Notes under the pieces: model-generated
Database searches by the model: none
Told to the model about the DNA's origin: nothing
The model's input: the letters and a program-made list of their open reading frames with translations, nothing else
Position numbers and translations under genes: made by a program
From: DATJGS01 sp035494735
GTDB taxonomy: Bacteria; Eisenbacteria; RBG-16-71-46
Reading direction: 5' to 3'
Assembly: GCA_035494735.1 (NCBI GenBank)
Contig: DATJGS010000019.1
Span: 147,792 to 211,791 of the forward strand
Length of the DNA: 64,000 bases
Shown here: positions 16,630 to 24,846 of the stretch, in pieces
How positions within the stretch are numbered: the stretch's first letter is position 1
Layout of the letters: every line of letters begins with the position of its first letter

Positions 16630-17138
16630 GATCCCTCCGCCAGGAGTTTCTCGAGCCTCAGCTTCGTGATCTTCAGTTGCTCCGCCGCCGCGATCGCGAG
16701 TTCGCGCCCGGGGTCGTTCTCCATGCGGCTCATCAGCATGTCGAACATCTCCTCCGCGCTCTTGCCGGTCGCGCACACAATGAAGATGTATCCGAACTTT
16801 TTCTCGTAGAGCCGATTCGCGCGGGCCAGCGCCTCGCGCATGTCGGCGCCGGCCGACGCCGCGCCCTTCTGCTCGTCGGCGGCCCACTCGGCGCTCGCGC
16901 CCACGCTCGCCATCGCCTCGGCGCGCGCGCCGATCGGCGGATGATGCGCGAATGCCTCGCGCCATCCGGCCTCGCCCACCGCCCAGAACTCGAGCGCCGC
17001 GCGATCGTACAGCGCCTCGGGGCTTGCGTACGGTCGGAAGCTCATCACGCGCGCGATCCATCGCTCGCAGCCGCAGCACTGCCCGAGTACGAATCGCGCG
17101 CCCGTCTCGTCGAGCTGGTTCACCTGATCGAGCGTCAC
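16626..17138 (-). CDS. uraD: OHCU decarboxylase
   Basis: A 170-residue enzyme that decarboxylates 2-oxo-4-hydroxy-4-carboxy-5-ureidoimidazoline to (S)-allantoin. The catalytic HHPPIG motif is at 65-70, followed by the family core NRLYEKKFGYIFIVCATGKS and the terminal helix segment EQLKITKLRLEKL. The start is GTG 17138, overlapping the allantoate amidohydrolase stop by 4 bp. The N-terminus contains an unusual CCGCERW cluster where the family has a helix (normally without cysteines); these cysteines have no assigned role. Confidence 0.93.
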   Translation of the reverse strand: MTLDQVNQLDETGARFVLGQCCGCERWIARVMSFRPYASPEALYDRAALEFWAVGEAGWREAFAHHPPIGARAEAMASVGASAEWAADEQKGAASAGADMREALARANRLYEKKFGYIFIVCATGKSAEEMFDMLMSRMENDPGRELAIAAAEQLKITKLRLEKLLAEGS

Positions 17139-18394
17139 GCCTTCTCCGCCAGCTTCCTCGCAAGCTCGCGCGTGAAGCGATAGCCGTCCCACAACTCGCC
17201 GGGCGACGTGTGCTCCGCGGGCGAATGGCTGATGCCGCCCTTGCTCGGCACGAACACCATCAGGCACGGCACGCCGCTCTGCGCGATGAGCATCGTGTCG
17301 TGCCCGGCGCCGCTCGGCATGCGCTTGTGCTTGAGGCCCATCTCGCGCGCCAGCGACGTCGCGCGCTCGGCGAGTTCGCCCGAAAGCCGCGTCGGCGGCT
17401 GCTGCGACGGCGAGTCGATCGCCACGCGCACCCCGCGCTTGTTCGCGATCGCGCGGCAGCGCTTGTCCAGCTCGTTCGCGAGGCCTTCGAGCGACGACGG
17501 CAGCGTGTGCCGCACCTCCATCCACACTTCGCACGTGCCGGGCACTACGTTGTAGAGCCCGGGGCCAACGCGCACGTTGCCGGCAGTCACGCGCGCGGCG
17601 TCGTCGCTCTCCTTCGCGAGCGTCTCGGCGGCGAGGATCATCTCGGCCGCCGCGGCCAGCGCGTCGTGGCGCAGCTTGGTCGGCGTCGTGCCCGCGTGGC
17701 GCGCTTCGCCGGTGACGACCGCGCGCAACCGCTGGAAGCCGGCGATGTGCTCGACGATGCCGATCGCGCAGCCTTCGGCCTCGAGCGTCGGCCCTTGCTC
17801 GATGTGCGGCTCGATCTCGCGCACGATCTTGTAGCGTGGCGTCACGATCTTGTCGCCGGGCTCGGGCGGCGCGGCGCAGCCGGCGGCGCGCGCTTCGTCC
17901 AGCGCGGCGCGCCACGTGACGCCCTCCGCGTCCTTCACGCGATCGAGCTCGCCGGTCAGCGCCTGGCCGAGCAGCGCGCGCGAGCCCATCATGCGCGCGC
18001 CGAAGCGCGCTTCGTCCTCCTCACACGTCACGAACCCGACGACCGGCAGCGCGGTCTGGCCGGCGAGTTCCGCGGCCGCGAGCAGACCGCACACCACCCC
18101 GTATGCGCCGTCGTAGGCGCCGCCTTCGATGACGGTGTCGACGTGCGAGCCGATCAGCAGAGCCGCGTGATCCGCGCCCGGCGGCACGCCCGGCGGGTGG
18201 AAGTAGAGGTTGCCGGCCGCGTCGGGCGTGGCCTCGATGCCGAGCCGCCGCGCCTCGCCCTGCAGCCAACGATGCGCGTCACACCACGCTTTGCCGTACA
18301 CGAGCCGCGTCACGCCCGGGGCTCGCTCGGTGAACTTGGCGAGCGCCTCCAGGGTGCCGGCGACGTCGGCCTGGGCGATGGCGGGAGCGGTCAT
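17135..18394 (-). CDS. allC: Allantoate amidohydrolase
   Basis: A 419-residue M20-family metallohydrolase that turns allantoate into ureidoglycine, CO2 and ammonia. Binuclear metal ligands are visible: H84 in GSHVDT, D95 in GAYDGAYG, the Glu pair in CEEDEARF (125-126), a His in IEPHIEQGP, and a C-terminal His in GGISHSPAE. The substrate-side GAGHDTM and GEARHAGTTP segments are typical of the allantoate/N-carbamoyl amino acid amidohydrolase branch. beta-Ureidopropionase is the main alternative; the neighbours favour allantoate. It leads the operon allC-uraD-uraH-wHTH-membrane protein. Confidence 0.9.
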   Translation of the reverse strand: MTAPAIAQADVAGTLEALAKFTERAPGVTRLVYGKAWCDAHRWLQGEARRLGIEATPDAAGNLYFHPPGVPPGADHAALLIGSHVDTVIEGGAYDGAYGVVCGLLAAAELAGQTALPVVGFVTCEEDEARFGARMMGSRALLGQALTGELDRVKDAEGVTWRAALDEARAAGCAAPPEPGDKIVTPRYKIVREIEPHIEQGPTLEAEGCAIGIVEHIAGFQRLRAVVTGEARHAGTTPTKLRHDALAAAAEMILAAETLAKESDDAARVTAGNVRVGPGLYNVVPGTCEVWMEVRHTLPSSLEGLANELDKRCRAIANKRGVRVAIDSPSQQPPTRLSGELAERATSLAREMGLKHKRMPSGAGHDTMLIAQSGVPCLMVFVPSKGGISHSPAEHTSPGELWDGYRFTRELARKLAEKA

Positions 18395-18427
18395 GTTGGC
18401 CGCGGACTTTGCATCAGGCCGGCCGGG

Positions 18428-18473
18428 CGCGTCCAGCGCGGGGCCGCAGGCGCTGGCGCCCGCGCTGGACGCG
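18428..18473. promoter_or_regulatory. Perfect 15-bp inverted repeat upstream of allC
   Basis: Bases 18428-18442 (core GTCCAGCGCGGG) pair perfectly with 18459-18473 around a 16-base spacer. It is 34 bp upstream of the allC start, in the 261-bp gap between allC and the divergent small gene at 18656. It may be an operator for a dimeric regulator or an RNA hairpin in the allC leader. No regulator binding site was recognised. Confidence 0.4.
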
Positions 18474-18655
18474 GGTAGCGTGGGCGTCAGGGCGGGCGCG
18501 GCGCGCGTCGGGACGCCGTCGCGCGGCCGCGCGCCGCGCCGGCCCGCCCGGCCGAGACCTTGCCCAGCCCTGACATTCAGCCAAGCGGCGGCCGAATACC
18601 ATCTATGCGGGATCGGGCAGCCACCCCAACCATCGCATCGCGACGGAGTCTCTCC

Positions 18656-18856
18656 ATGCCCTCTTGCCACCACGCCGCGTTCAGCCGTTCGTCGTTCGCA
18701 CTCTCCGTGGCCGCGCTCGCCGTCGCCATCGCCGCGCTCGCGTTGGTCCGGCCTGCCGCCGCCGGCATGGAAGAGCCGCCGCCGCCGCCCCTGATCTCGC
18801 TCGTCGTCGCCGCAACGCCTGCGGTTCACGACGTGAATCTCGCGGCGAACCAGTAG
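18656..18856 (+). CDS. Small secreted peptide, unknown
   Basis: A 66-residue candidate. MPSCHHAAFSRSSFALS leads into a hydrophobic core (VAALAVAIAALALV) ending PAAAG, a good signal peptide, with a mature part of about 30 residues containing a poly-proline run (EEPPPPPL) and ending VHDVNLAANQ. GGAG lies eight bases before the ATG. It stands alone between allC (divergent) and allantoinase (convergent). It could be spurious because it is short, but signal-peptide structure and ribosome site agree. Confidence 0.4.
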   Translation: MPSCHHAAFSRSSFALSVAALAVAIAALALVRPAAAGMEEPPPPPLISLVVAATPAVHDVNLAANQ

Positions 18857-18862
18857 CACTGC

Positions 18863-18887
18863 CGGGCGCGCCGTGGCGGCGCGCTCG
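18863..18887. terminator. GC hairpin between convergent genes
   Basis: A 10-bp stem (18863-18872 with 18878-18887, one G-T pair) with a five-base loop fills the gap between the stop of the small gene at 18856 and the allantoinase stop at 18888. It has no U-run, so intrinsic termination is uncertain. Its position suggests a two-way terminator. Confidence 0.45.
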
Positions 18888-20240
18888 CTACGCCCGCTCG
18901 TCGCGCGTCAGTAGTCGCCCCGACGCCTCGCCGAGCACGCGCCCGTCCGCGAACACTTCGCGCCCGCGCAGGAACACGCGCTCGACCACGCCCGCGAGCT
19001 TGCGACCGGCGTACGGCGTCACCTTGTGACGCTGCTGGAGCCGCGCGGCATCGACGGTCCACTCGGATTGCGGGTGCCACACGACGAGATCGGCGTCCGC
19101 GCCTTCCGCGATGCGGCCCTTGCGGCCTTCGAGCCCGGCGAGCCGCGCCGGCGCCGCGCTCATCCAGCGCGCGACGTGCGCGGGCGTGAGGCCGCGCGCG
19201 CGGGCTTCGGTCCAGATGGCGGCGAGCCCGATCTCGAGCGATGCAATGCCGCCCCACGCCGCCATGAAGTCGCCGGACTCCGCGCACTTGAGCTTCGGCG
19301 GGCACGGCGAGTGATCCGACGCGATCAGGTCGATGTCGCCGCGCTCGAGCGCTTCCCACAACTGGTCGCGATTGAGCGCGCCGCGGATCGGCGGCGCGCA
19401 CTTGAAGTCCGTCGCGCCGTCCGGGATCGACTCGGCGTCGAAGCACAGGTAGTGCGGGCACGTTTCGACGGTGATGGGCAGCGCCCGCGCGCGCGCCGCG
19501 GCGAGCGGCGCGAGGCCCTCGGCGGCGGCGAGGTGCACGATGTGCACGGCGGCGTGGTGCTCCAGGCACAGGCGAATCATCAGGCGGATGGCTTCGACCT
19601 CGGCGGCGGGCGGCCGCGACGCGAGCCACGTCGCGTAGCGGCGCGCGTCGCCCGCGACCAAGACGCGATCGAGCACCTCGGGCAGCTCGGCGTGCACGAG
19701 CAGCGTGAGCCCGAGCCGCGACAGGATCGGCATGGCGACCGCGAGATCGCGCTCCGCCACGTTCGCGAACTCGTCCGCGCCCGACGGCGACAGGAAGCAC
19801 TTGAACCCGAGCACGCCGCCACGCGCGAGCGGCTCCAGCTCGGCGGCGTTGCCCGGCACGACGCCGCCCCACAGGCCGACGTCGCAGTGGATGCGGTTCG
19901 CCGCGGCCGCGCGCTTCGTTTCGAGCCCGGCAGCGGACGTCGTCGCGGGGATCGAGTTCAACGGCATGTCGACGATCGTCGTCACGCCGCCGGCGAGCGC
20001 AGCCGCGGTCGCCGTCGAGAATCCCTCCCACTCCGCGCGACCGGGATCGTTGACGTGCACGTGCGTGTCGACGAGCCCGGGCAACAGCCACGCGTCGCCG
20101 AGATCGCGCGTGCCCGCGGGCGCAGCCGACGGCTCGACGACGGCCGCGATGCGCTCGCCTTCGATGACGACCGCAAGATCGCGCACGCCGCCCGGCATCA
20201 CGACGTGGCGCGAGCGGAGGGCAAAGCTACTTGGGCGCAT
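18888..20240 (-). CDS. allB: Allantoinase
   Basis: A 450-residue amidohydrolase that opens allantoin to allantoate. Metal-site motifs are DTHVHVNDPGR (H60 and H62), GFKCFL with the lysine (147) expected to be carboxylated, LLVHAE (H183), IVHLAAAE, and IASDHSPCPPKLK with the last metal Asp. The ETCPHYLCF segment and CPPKLK tail of the active site favour allantoinase over dihydropyrimidinase or dihydroorotase. ATG at 20240 overlaps the end of the upstream gene by 14 bp. It belongs to a leftward three-gene unit with a SnoaL-like protein and a DUF2269-like membrane protein. Confidence 0.94.
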   Translation of the reverse strand: MRPSSFALRSRHVVMPGGVRDLAVVIEGERIAAVVEPSAAPAGTRDLGDAWLLPGLVDTHVHVNDPGRAEWEGFSTATAAALAGGVTTIVDMPLNSIPATTSAAGLETKRAAAANRIHCDVGLWGGVVPGNAAELEPLARGGVLGFKCFLSPSGADEFANVAERDLAVAMPILSRLGLTLLVHAELPEVLDRVLVAGDARRYATWLASRPPAAEVEAIRLMIRLCLEHHAAVHIVHLAAAEGLAPLAAARARALPITVETCPHYLCFDAESIPDGATDFKCAPPIRGALNRDQLWEALERGDIDLIASDHSPCPPKLKCAESGDFMAAWGGIASLEIGLAAIWTEARARGLTPAHVARWMSAAPARLAGLEGRKGRIAEGADADLVVWHPQSEWTVDAARLQQRHKVTPYAGRKLAGVVERVFLRGREVFADGRVLGEASGRLLTRDERA

Positions 20241-20808
20241 CAGGCCAGGGCACGTTCGACGCGTGCAGATGGACGATGCGCCACGCGCCGTGCTCCTTCC
20301 GGAACACGAACGTGCGCCGCCCAGTACGCTCGGCGTTGTGCAGTCCGAAGATCGCGAGCGCCGCGGTCGGGCCGAGGACCTCGATCCGCAGGCTGTCGGC
20401 GGTCAGATGCATGTACGGCGGGCCGTCAGGCGCGGTCTTGCGGATCGATTCGAACTCCTGCCGAAACCGCTTCTCCACGGCATCGCGCCCACAGAACTCG
20501 TCCGGCGTGACGGCGCTCGGGAAGAAGACACAGGCGTCGTCGGAGAAGAACGCGCGAAAGCGATCCCAGTCGAGGTTCTGGAATGCGGTGAGGAACTCGT
20601 TCAACGCGTTCGCGACCGCGAGCGAGTCCGAGGTCGACGCGGTCGCAGCGGCGGCATGCGTCCGAGTGCTCGCGTGGGCCGACGCCGGCGCCGCCGTCGC
20701 GCGCCCCTGCGCCGCCGGGCCCGCCAGACAAGCCGCGAGCAGCGCCGCGCCCGCGAATCGAGCCGCGCGCGATCCACGCGTCACGAAGCTCCGCATCGGC
20801 GGAAGCAT
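20227..20808 (-). CDS. Exported SnoaL/DUF4440-like (NTF2-fold) protein
   Basis: A 193-residue protein. A signal peptide (about 1-35, hydrophobic core FAGAALLAACLAG) is followed by a Thr/Ala/His-rich linker and an NTF2-fold domain: VANALNEFLTAFQNLDWDRFRAFFSDDACVFFP, then GPTAALAIFGLHNAERTGRRTFVFRKEHGAWRIVHLHAS. This is the DUF4440/SnoaL-like pattern. ATG at 20808 shares its A with the upstream stop (TAATG), so translation is coupled. The ligand is unknown. Despite joining the allantoinase transcript, it is exported, so a direct catalytic role in the cytoplasmic pathway is unlikely. Confidence 0.8.
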   Translation of the reverse strand: MLPPMRSFVTRGSRAARFAGAALLAACLAGPAAQGRATAAPASAHASTRTHAAAATASTSDSLAVANALNEFLTAFQNLDWDRFRAFFSDDACVFFPSAVTPDEFCGRDAVEKRFRQEFESIRKTAPDGPPYMHLTADSLRIEVLGPTAALAIFGLHNAERTGRRTFVFRKEHGAWRIVHLHASNVPWPDAPK

Positions 20809-21299
20809 TAGAACGGCTTCGCGACCATCATGGTCACGACGATCGCGATGAGCACCATTTCGAAGACGCGAAACCGACGGATCGCGGGATCGTCGAGCAC
20901 GGCGCGCAGCTCGGGCGTGATCGTGCCCTTCTTCATGGCGTCTTCGGCCGCGGCTTCGCGACGCTTGCGGCGTGGCACCAGGAACAGAGGGATCAGCGGA
21001 ACGAGGATCACGTACACGAGGGTTCCGCTCAGAAGCCAGTTCGTCTGCGCGCCTTGCAGGAAGCCGAACGTCTTGTAGTGCCGCATGGCCGCCGCTGCGA
21101 AGCCCGTGATCAGCACGGCCGGCGACGCGAGGACCACCATCTTCTCGAACACGTCGCCGTTCTTGAGGTGCGCGCACGCGCTCACGACTTCCTTCGCCTT
21201 GCCGGCAAGACTGAACGACACGCCGCGCCCGACGATGCCGCTTACCATCCACAGCACGCAGCCGACGTGCAGCACGATGACGAAAGGTGCGATGTCCAA
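20808..21299 (-). CDS. DUF2269-like integral membrane protein
   Basis: A 163-residue protein with four hydrophobic helices: FVIVLHVGCVLWMVSGIVGRG, MVVLASPAVLITGFAAAA, WLLSGTLVYVILVPLIPLFLVP and VFEMVLIAIVVTMMVAKPF. It has the layout of DUF2269/predicted small integral membrane proteins, with a conserved early His. The start is taken as TTG 21299 because GGAGG lies eight bases upstream and no ATG or GTG is in frame nearby. It is the first gene of the allantoinase unit. Function is unknown. Confidence 0.7.
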   Translation of the reverse strand: MDIAPFVIVLHVGCVLWMVSGIVGRGVSFSLAGKAKEVVSACAHLKNGDVFEKMVVLASPAVLITGFAAAAMRHYKTFGFLQGAQTNWLLSGTLVYVILVPLIPLFLVPRRKRREAAAEDAMKKGTITPELRAVLDDPAIRRFRVFEMVLIAIVVTMMVAKPF

Positions 21300-21533
21300 G
21301 GCGATGCCCTCCGGTAACGCGCTCGAAGCGCTGAGTTCGGCGGAACGACGCGGCAGCATACTCGGTCGCGGCGGGCGGGATGAAGCGGCGCGGCAGTGGA
21401 CGGCATCGCGGAGGCGAGAAGCGCGGGCGGAATCGTCGCGACGAGCCCGCCGTGCACGACGAGCGCGGCAGACGCCGCACACGAGCGCGCCGCGCTTGCG
21501 TGGCTCCGGCCGATCGCGGCAATCTCCCGCGCC

Positions 21534-22079
21534 ATGCCTGCCGATGTCCTCACCCTCCGTCTCGCCACGCTCGACGACGTGCCGATGCTGCGCGATCTCA
21601 TCGCGCTCTCGGCGGAGAGGCTCAGCGTCGGCCACTACACGGCGGCTCAGGTCGCGGGCGCGCTCGAAGGCACGTTTGGCGTCGACACGCAGTTGATCGC
21701 CGACGGCACGTACTTCGTCGCCGAGCGCGGCGGCGAGGTCGCCGGCTGTGGCGGCTGGAGCCGGCGCGCCACGCTGTTCGGCGCCGATTCGCTGCCGGGT
21801 CGCGTGAACGACCTCCTCGACCCAAGCACCCAGGCCGCGAAGATCCGCGCGTTCTTCATCCACCCGAACCACGCGCGCCACGGCGTCGGCCGCGCGCTGC
21901 TCGAGCACAGCGAAGCCGCAGCGCGGCTCGACGGATTCCGCATGATGGAGCTGATGTCGACCATGCCCGGCATCGCGTTCTACGAAGCGCACGGCTACGT
22001 CGGCGGCGTGCCGATCGAGCATCCGCTCTCGTCAGGCGAAACGCTGCGCCTGGTGCCGATGCGGAAGGTACTGCGCTAG
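21534..22079 (+). CDS. GNAT-family N-acetyltransferase
   Basis: A 181-residue acetyl-CoA-dependent acyltransferase. TLRLATLDDVPMLRDLI opens the fold, AKIRAFFIHPNHARHGVGRALLEH is the acetyl-CoA-binding motif (R/Q-x-x-G-x-G/A: RHGVGRA), and PGIAFYEAHGYVGG is the C-terminal strand with the usual Tyr. The substrate is unknown. ATG at 21534 is chosen since upstream in-frame sequence overlaps the divergent promoter region of the DUF2269-like gene. Confidence 0.88.
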   Translation: MPADVLTLRLATLDDVPMLRDLIALSAERLSVGHYTAAQVAGALEGTFGVDTQLIADGTYFVAERGGEVAGCGGWSRRATLFGADSLPGRVNDLLDPSTQAAKIRAFFIHPNHARHGVGRALLEHSEAAARLDGFRMMELMSTMPGIAFYEAHGYVGGVPIEHPLSSGETLRLVPMRKVLR

Positions 22080-22107
22080 CGATCGACGCCGCGCCGCGCA
22101 ACCCCGC

Positions 22108-22116
22108 TGCTATACT
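22108..22116 (+). promoter_or_regulatory. Extended -10 promoter of the peptide-binding lipoprotein gene
   Basis: TGCTATACT is a near-consensus extended -10. The start codon at 22127 follows the hexamer by ten bases, so the message would begin at or within a few bases of the ATG. No -35 is evident. Confidence 0.6.
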
Positions 22117-22126
22117 GCGCCGCGTC

Positions 22127-23926
22127 ATGCACCGTTCTCGATTGTCTGCACTGCCGCGCGCGCACCGCGCGTCGGCCACGCTCGTGGCTTGCGCCGCGCT
22201 CATCGCGTGCGCCGTGCTCGCTTTGTCCTGCGCCTCGCGCCATCCGGACGCGCGCACGGCCGCGGAGACCGCGCTCCACGCGCGCTACTTCGGCAGCACG
22301 ACGCCGCCCAAGGACAACGTGTTCCGCTTCAACAACGGCGCGGAGCCGGAGACCTACGATCCCGGCATCGCCGTCGGCCAGCCGGACGGACGCGCGGCGC
22401 GCATCCTGTTCGAAGGGCTCACCATTCCCGATCCGCAGACGCTGGAGCCGCGGCCCGCGCAGGCGTCGCGCTGGGAGCTGAGCGCGGACGGGCTCACGTA
22501 CACGTTCCACCTGCGCCCGGGGCTTCAGTGGAGTGACGGCGCGCCGCTCACCGCGAACGACTTCCTGTGGTCGTGGATGCGCGTGCTGCGGCCGTCGAAC
22601 GCGGGGCGCTACGCGAGCCTGATGTATCCGATCGATCACGCCGAGGAATACAACAAAGGCCACGCCGACTCGTCCTCGGTCGGTCTGTCGGCGCCAGACG
22701 ACACGACGTTCATCGTGCGGCTGGCCTCGCCCACTCCGTATTTCGTCTTCCTCACCCAGTTCTACACGTTCTGCCCGACGCCGCGCTTCGCGATCGAACA
22801 GTACGGCGACCAATGGACGCGCCCGGGCAAGATCGTGAGCAACGGCGCGTACGTGCTGAGCGAATGGCGCCAGCAGGATCGCTTCGTGTTCACGAAGAAC
22901 CCGCGCTACTGGGACGCGGCGAACGTGAAGCTCGATCGCATCGAGGCGTACTCGGTCGACGACCTGAACACGTCCGTCAACCTCTACAAGTCCGGCGCGA
23001 TCGCGTGGACCACGAGCGGTTACATCCCGTCGACATTCATTCCGTACCTGCGCGATTTCAAGGACTACCAGCACGGCGCCTATCAGGGCACGTACTTCTA
23101 CTCGATCAATGTGACGCGCAAGCCGCTCGACAACGTGTGGGTGCGCCGCGCGCTGAACTGGTCGATCGATCGCGTGTCGATCACGCGTGATCTCTTGAAG
23201 CGCTCGCGCGAGCCGTGGGGCGACTTCTGCCCGTCGGGCTATCCGGGCTACACGCCGCCGCCGCAGATCGGCTTCGATCCGGTGAAGGCGCGCGAGTACC
23301 TGGCGAAGGGCGGCTATCCCGGGGGAAAAGGCTTCCCCAAGATCTCGATCATGTTCAACAGCAGCGAGGACCACAAGCGCCTCGCCGAAGCGATCCAGCA
23401 GATGTGGAAGCGCTACCTCAACATCGATATCGAGCTGTCGAACCAGGAATGGGGCTCGTTCCTGCAGGCCACGACCGCGGTGCAGTACGACATCGCGCGG
23501 CGCTCGTGGATCGGCGACTACCTCGATCCGACCACGTTCCTCGGCTGCATGATGACGGGCGACGGCAACAATCGCGCGCACTACAGCAATCCGCGATACG
23601 ACCATCTCCTGCATCAGGCGGCGCGCGAGCTGGTGCCGGAGAAGCGCCTCGCGATGCTGTCCGAGGCCGAGAAGATCCTGCTCGACGATTCGCCGGTGCT
23701 GCCGGTCTATCAGTATTCGGTCAACGATCTGGTGAAGCCGTACGTGCACGGCATCTGGCCGACGGCGCTCGACACGCATCCGCTCGCGCACGTGTACATC
23801 GATCGCGAGTGGGAGCAGCACCTGGCGCCGGTCGCCGGCATGGCGCCGGTCGCGCGCGTGACGCCCGGGCCGTCGGCGCGGCTCGCGGCCATCGCCGGGC
23901 GCTTCCCCATCGAGGAGACGCCCTAG
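22127..23926 (+). CDS. Peptide ABC importer, substrate-binding lipoprotein (OppA-like)
   Basis: A 599-residue SBP_bac_5 protein. The N-terminus has a lipoprotein signal with lipobox LALSC at about residues 31-35, so it is anchored in a membrane facing the periplasm. Typical family segments are GAEPETYDPGIA, LFEGLTIPDPQTLEP, YTFHLRPGLQWSDGAPLTANDFLWSW and NVWVRRALNWSIDR. The D-loop-like EYLAKGGYPGGKGFP and the C-terminal TTFLGCMMTGDGNNR ligand region are as in OppA. It is followed directly by two permease genes. The ligand, probably an oligopeptide, is inferred from family. Confidence 0.9.
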   Translation: MHRSRLSALPRAHRASATLVACAALIACAVLALSCASRHPDARTAAETALHARYFGSTTPPKDNVFRFNNGAEPETYDPGIAVGQPDGRAARILFEGLTIPDPQTLEPRPAQASRWELSADGLTYTFHLRPGLQWSDGAPLTANDFLWSWMRVLRPSNAGRYASLMYPIDHAEEYNKGHADSSSVGLSAPDDTTFIVRLASPTPYFVFLTQFYTFCPTPRFAIEQYGDQWTRPGKIVSNGAYVLSEWRQQDRFVFTKNPRYWDAANVKLDRIEAYSVDDLNTSVNLYKSGAIAWTTSGYIPSTFIPYLRDFKDYQHGAYQGTYFYSINVTRKPLDNVWVRRALNWSIDRVSITRDLLKRSREPWGDFCPSGYPGYTPPPQIGFDPVKAREYLAKGGYPGGKGFPKISIMFNSSEDHKRLAEAIQQMWKRYLNIDIELSNQEWGSFLQATTAVQYDIARRSWIGDYLDPTTFLGCMMTGDGNNRAHYSNPRYDHLLHQAARELVPEKRLAMLSEAEKILLDDSPVLPVYQYSVNDLVKPYVHGIWPTALDTHPLAHVYIDREWEQHLAPVAGMAPVARVTPGPSARLAAIAGRFPIEETP

Positions 23927-23928
23927 TC

Positions 23929-24846
23929 GTGTTCACTTACATCGTGCGGCGCGTGCTCCTCATCGTGCCGACGCTGTGGGTGATCGCGACGCTCACGTTC
24001 TTCATGATGCGCCTGGCTCCCGGCGGCCCGTTCCGCGCCGAGCGCGACATCCCTCCCGCCGCGATGGAGCAGCTCCGCCACAAGTACGGGCTCGATCGCC
24101 CGCTCGGCGAGCAATACGGGCGCTTCCTCGTGCACGCGGTGACGCTCGACTTCGGCGTCTCGTACAAGTACCCGGGCCGCACGGTGCGCGAGATCATCTT
24201 CGAGGCATTCCCGGTGTCGGCCGAACTCGGCGGCTGGGCGCTGCTGCTCGCCGTGCTCGCCGGCGTGCCGATCGGCGTGCTCGCCGCGGTCAAGCGCAAC
24301 ACCGGCGCCGACTACAGCGCCATGGGCGTGGCGCTCGCGGGAGTGTCGATCCCGAACTTCGTGCTCGGGCCGGCGCTCGTGCTCGGGCTCTCGCTCACCA
24401 TCTTCCTGCTGCCACCCGCGCTGTGGCACGGGCCGGCGAGCCGCGTGCTGCCCGTGCTCACGCTGAGCGCCACGTACCTCGCGTACATCGCGCGGCTCAC
24501 GCGCGCCGGCATGCTCGAAGTGCTGCGCCAGGACTACATCCGCACCGCGCGCGCGAAGGGCCTGAGCGAACGCGTCGTCGTGTTCAAGCACGCGCTGCGG
24601 CTCGGCTTCCTGCCGGTGGTCTCGTTCCTCGGGCCGGCGGCGGCGCGCATCGTGATGGGCTCGATCGTGGTCGAGAGCATCTTCGCGGTGCCCGGGCTCG
24701 GGCGCTACCTCGTGAACGCCGCGTTCAACCGTGACTACACGCTCGTGCTCGGCACCGTGCTGTTCTACGCGCTGTTCCTGATCGTGCTCAACCTGCTGGT
24801 CGACGTCGCATACGCGGTGCTCGATCCGCGCGTGGAGCTGGGATGA
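23929..24846 (+). CDS. Peptide ABC importer, permease (OppB/DppB-like)
   Basis: A 305-residue inner-membrane subunit with six predicted helices. The N-terminus FTYIVRRVLLIVPTLWVIATLTFFMMRLAPGGPF is the DppB/OppB signature. The EAA motif that contacts the ATPase reads YIRTARAKGLSERVVVFKHALR. The GTG start lies two bases after the lipoprotein stop. It overlaps the next permease gene by 4 bp (ATGA). A cognate ATPase is not present in this window. Confidence 0.92.
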   Translation: MFTYIVRRVLLIVPTLWVIATLTFFMMRLAPGGPFRAERDIPPAAMEQLRHKYGLDRPLGEQYGRFLVHAVTLDFGVSYKYPGRTVREIIFEAFPVSAELGGWALLLAVLAGVPIGVLAAVKRNTGADYSAMGVALAGVSIPNFVLGPALVLGLSLTIFLLPPALWHGPASRVLPVLTLSATYLAYIARLTRAGMLEVLRQDYIRTARAKGLSERVVVFKHALRLGFLPVVSFLGPAAARIVMGSIVVESIFAVPGLGRYLVNAAFNRDYTLVLGTVLFYALFLIVLNLLVDVAYAVLDPRVELG

